Position numbers and translations under genes: made by a program. The notes under the pieces were generated by a model. The model worked only from the letters and a program-made list of their open reading frames with translations, was not told the DNA's origin and searched no databases. This document shows, piece after piece, positions 5,565 through 8,109 of a stretch of 8,109 nt of DNA (positions are counted from its first letter, which is position 1; each line of letters opens with the position of its first letter). Source of the stretch: Chloroflexota bacterium (GTDB lineage Bacteria; Chloroflexota; Limnocylindria; Limnocylindrales; CSP1-4); NCBI GenBank assembly GCA_021786265.1, contig JAJYNP010000039.1:1-8109 (forward strand), given 5' to 3'.

Positions 5565-8109
5565 GCCGTCCCGTCCGATTCGGCCCGATCCCTTCGCTGC
5601 CCGTGCTCCGCTGGGGCCGGGACTGCCCGATCACTACCGGCTCGATGCGCTTGCGCCGCTCGGCTACCGGGCCGAGCGCACCCCCGTCACCGTCAAGATC
5701 CTGCTCGAGAACGTGCTCCGCCATGCCGGCGGCGGGATCGTCGGCGAGGACGAGGTCCGCACGCTGGCCGCCTGGCGACCCGGGTCCGAGGTCGAGGCCG
5801 AGATCCCGTTCATGCCGGCGCGCGTGCTGCTGCAGGACTTCACCGGCGTCCCCGCCGTGGTGGACCTTGCCGCCATGCGCGACGCGATGGCCGACCTGGG
5901 CGGCGATCCGGCCCGCATCAACCCGCTGGTGCCTGCCGACCTCGTCATCGACCATTCCGTCCAGGTCGACCGGTACCGGCTGCCCGATTCGTTCAGCTTC
6001 AACGTCCGGCGGGAGTACGAGCGCAACGGCGAGCGTTACCAGCTCCTCCGCTGGGCCCAGACTGCATTCAGGGACCTGCGCGTGGTCCCGCCGGGGACGG
6101 GCATCGTGCACCAGGTCAACCTCGAGTACCTGGCGACCGTGGTCACCCGGCGCGAAGAACAGGACCGCGCCGTCGCCTTCCCCGACACGCTGGTCGGCAC
6201 CGACTCGCACACCACGATGGTGGACGCGCTGGGCGTGCTCGGCTACGGCGTCGGCGGCATCGAGGCGGAGGCCGTGCTGCTGGGCCAGCCCCTCTACCAG
6301 CCCGTGCCACGCGTCGTCGGCGTCCGGCTCTCCGGTGCGCTCCCGCGCGGCAGCACCGCCACCGACCTGGTGCTTTCCGTGACCGAGATGCTGCGCCGTC
6401 AGGGCGTGGTGGGCTCGTTCGTCGAGTTCGCCGGCGACGGCCTCGCGACGCTTTCCCTCCCCGACCGGGCCACCATCTCGAACATGTCGCCGGAGTTCGG
6501 TGCCACCGCCACGCTGTTCCCCATCGACGACGAGACGCTGGCGTACCTCCGGCTGACCGGCCGCGACGCGGCGCAGGTGGAGCTGGTCGAGCGCTACGCC
6601 AGGGTCAACGGCCTGTGGCGCGAGCCCGGCGCGGTTCCCGAGTTCGACGTGGTCCTGGACCTCGATCTCGCCGCGGTCGAGCCCAGCGTCGCCGGTCCGC
6701 GCCGCCCGCAGGACCGCGTGCCGCTCCGCACGCTCCGGGAGTCGTTCCGTGCCGCGTACCCGCCGAAGGCCGGGGGGACGACGGCGGAGCAGGCGGCGGG
6801 CAACCCGGGCGCGCCGGGCGCGTCGCCCTACCCGGCGGTGGAGATCGAGCTCGACGGGGCCCGGGCGTCCGTCCGCACCGGGTCGGTCGCCATCGCCGCG
6901 ATCACCAGCTGCACCAACACGTCGAACCCCACCGTGATGATCGGCGCCGGGCTCCTCGCGCGCAACGCGGTCGCCCGCGGGCTGACCGTGGGCCCCACGG
7001 TCAAGACCAGCCTCGCTCCGGGGTCGCGCGCGGTGACCGCGTACCTGCAGGCCGCCGGGCTCATGGAACCACTGGAACGGCTCGGGTTCGAGCTGGTCGG
7101 CTACGGCTGCACGACCTGCATCGGGAACAGCGGTCCGCTCGACGCACCGACCGCGCAGGCGATCGAGCAGCACGATCTCACCGTGGCCGCCGTCCTGTCG
7201 GGCAACCGGAACTTCGAGGGCCGCATCCACCCGCTGGCCCGGGCCAGCTACCTGGCCTCGCCCCCGCTGGTGGTCGCCTTCGCGCTGGCCGGACGGGTCG
7301 ACGTCGACCTCACCAGCGAGCCGATCGGGCGCGATCCGGACGGGCGGCCGGTGATGCTCGAGGAGATCTGGCCGTCGGCCGACGAGATCCGCTCGGCCAT
7401 CGACACCGCCATCGACCCCGAGCTGTTCCGGCGCACGTACGCCGACGTCTTCGAGGGCGACGACCGGTGGCGGGCGCTGCCGATCCCATCCGGCGACCGG
7501 TACGCCTGGGACGCCGCGTCGACGTACGTGGCGCGGCCGCCCTTCTTCGAGGGGCTGGCCGCCGAGCCGGCACCGGTCCGCGACATCGAGGGCGCCCGCG
7601 TGCTGGCCCTGCTGGGCGACTCGGTCACCACCGACCACATCTCCCCCGCCGGTTCGATCGCGCCGTGGAGCCCCGCCGGGCAGTGGCTGCAGGCGCACGG
7701 CGTCGCCCCGCTCGAGTTCAACAGCTACGGCTCGCGGCGCGGCCACCACGAGGTGATGATGCGCGGCACGTTCGGCAACATCCGGCTGCGCAACCGGCTG
7801 GTGGAGCGCGAGGGGCCCTATGCCGAGCACCAGCCGTCCGGCGAAGTCCTGTCCATCTACGACGCGGCGATGCGATACGCGGCCGAGGGCGTGCCGCTGG
7901 TGGTGATCGGCGGGCGCGAGTACGGTTCGGGCAGCTCCCGCGACTGGGCCGCCAAGGGCACCAACCTGCTCGGGGTGCGGGCGGTGCTCGCCCAGTCCTT
8001 CGAACGGATCCATCGCTCGAACCTGGTCGGAATGGGCGTGCTCCCCCTGCAGTTCCTGCCCGGGGAGAGCGCCGACTCGCTGGGACTCACGGGCCGCGAG
8101 TCGTACGCC
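5563..8109 (+). CDS. acnA: Aconitate hydratase A, C-terminus cut by window edge
   Basis: Aconitase interconverts citrate and isocitrate through cis-aconitate in the TCA or glyoxylate cycle, using a [4Fe-4S] cluster in the cytosol. 849 codons are present from ATG 5563 and the frame is open at the edge; AcnA-type proteins usually have about 890-940 residues, so only the end is missing. Landmarks are YRLDALAPLG near residue 26, LVIDHSVQVDR, IVHQVNLEYLATVV, DSHTTMVDALGVLGYGVGG (from 214), SCTNTSNP (from 449) and GYGCTTCIGNSGPL (from 514). The cluster ligands Cys450, Cys516 and Cys519 keep the 66- and 3-residue spacing of AcnA. The swivel domain follows with GDSVTTDHISPAG (from 685), NSYGSRRGHH (from 720) and GREYGSGSSRDWAAKG (from 784). 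A Gly/Ala/Pro-rich linker lies at 402-422. All key residues seen are intact, and AcnA/IRP type rather than AcnB is clear. Confidence 0.98.
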   Translation, partial: MPSRPIRPDPFAARAPLGPGLPDHYRLDALAPLGYRAERTPVTVKILLENVLRHAGGGIVGEDEVRTLAAWRPGSEVEAEIPFMPARVLLQDFTGVPAVVDLAAMRDAMADLGGDPARINPLVPADLVIDHSVQVDRYRLPDSFSFNVRREYERNGERYQLLRWAQTAFRDLRVVPPGTGIVHQVNLEYLATVVTRREEQDRAVAFPDTLVGTDSHTTMVDALGVLGYGVGGIEAEAVLLGQPLYQPVPRVVGVRLSGALPRGSTATDLVLSVTEMLRRQGVVGSFVEFAGDGLATLSLPDRATISNMSPEFGATATLFPIDDETLAYLRLTGRDAAQVELVERYARVNGLWREPGAVPEFDVVLDLDLAAVEPSVAGPRRPQDRVPLRTLRESFRAAYPPKAGGTTAEQAAGNPGAPGASPYPAVEIELDGARASVRTGSVAIAAITSCTNTSNPTVMIGAGLLARNAVARGLTVGPTVKTSLAPGSRAVTAYLQAAGLMEPLERLGFELVGYGCTTCIGNSGPLDAPTAQAIEQHDLTVAAVLSGNRNFEGRIHPLARASYLASPPLVVAFALAGRVDVDLTSEPIGRDPDGRPVMLEEIWPSADEIRSAIDTAIDPELFRRTYADVFEGDDRWRALPIPSGDRYAWDAASTYVARPPFFEGLAAEPAPVRDIEGARVLALLGDSVTTDHISPAGSIAPWSPAGQWLQAHGVAPLEFNSYGSRRGHHEVMMRGTFGNIRLRNRLVEREGPYAEHQPSGEVLSIYDAAMRYAAEGVPLVVIGGREYGSGSSRDWAAKGTNLLGVRAVLAQSFERIHRSNLVGMGVLPLQFLPGESADSLGLTGRESYA

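Noticed and set aside
5390..6382. A 330-codon plus-strand open frame overlapping the acnA start
   Set aside because: The neighbouring frame from 5563 encodes aconitase with all motifs; this frame is Ser/Arg/Pro-rich and motif-free.
5464..8013. An 849-codon open frame on the minus strand across acnA
   Set aside because: It is the mirror of a fully intact aconitase. The product is Arg/Gly/Val/His-rich without recognisable domains, and lack of stops is explained by GC content and codon bias.
1..8109. Mobile elements, CRISPR arrays, tRNA or rRNA genes, phage or defence genes
   Set aside because: No transposase or integrase motifs, no regular repeat-spacer pattern and no RNA gene signatures were seen; every long conserved frame is a housekeeping enzyme.

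Overview
The window is very GC-rich (roughly 70% or more) bacterial chromosomal DNA that is almost fully coding. It holds central-metabolism genes and no sign of mobile DNA. Two traits suggest the lineage: the glycine decarboxylase P-protein is split into two subunits (gcvPA and gcvPB), and third codon positions are strongly G/C. This fits a high-GC Chloroflexota-like bacterium (for example Limnocylindria or Thermomicrobia relatives) or a Thermus- or Gemmatimonadota-like one. It fits typical Actinobacteria less well, because they usually carry a one-chain GcvP. This placement is inference only.

Layout. The minus strand, read from about 5256 down to 1, carries a tightly packed run: a Rossmann/DUF2520 oxidoreductase-like protein (5256-4132), a doubtful small Arg/Met-rich ORF (4113-3808), a Nudix hydrolase (3769-3338), gcvT (3310-2213), gcvH (2155 or 2161 to 1775), gcvPA (1770-409) and the first 137 codons of gcvPB (412-1, cut by the window edge). 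From the Nudix gene onward the gaps are short: 27 bases, then about 51, then 4, then a 4-base ATGA overlap. Co-transcription is therefore likely. The plus strand carries one gene, a divergently transcribed aconitase acnA (5563 to the right edge, 849 codons present, C-terminus missing).

How the genes work together. GcvPA/GcvPB decarboxylate glycine and load the aminomethyl group on the lipoyl lysine of GcvH. GcvT transfers the one-carbon unit to tetrahydrofolate. The L-protein (dihydrolipoyl dehydrogenase) is not in the window. AcnA performs the citrate/isocitrate step of the TCA or glyoxylate cycle. The Nudix and DUF2520 proteins have no proven link to glycine cleavage; their position at the head of the run is the main contextual oddity.

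Regulation. The region between the divergent genes (5257-5562) holds a good -10 hexamer (TATACT, 5465-5470) directed at acnA, two short inverted repeats around it, and an acnA leader with three perfect GC-rich hairpins. Two of these are mutually exclusive, and further pairings could enclose the ribosome binding site and start codon. This leader is the most interesting non-coding structure seen. No classical glycine riboswitch was seen before gcvT. I see no clear evidence of a wholly new biological system; the ordinary reading is two housekeeping loci with some unusual details.
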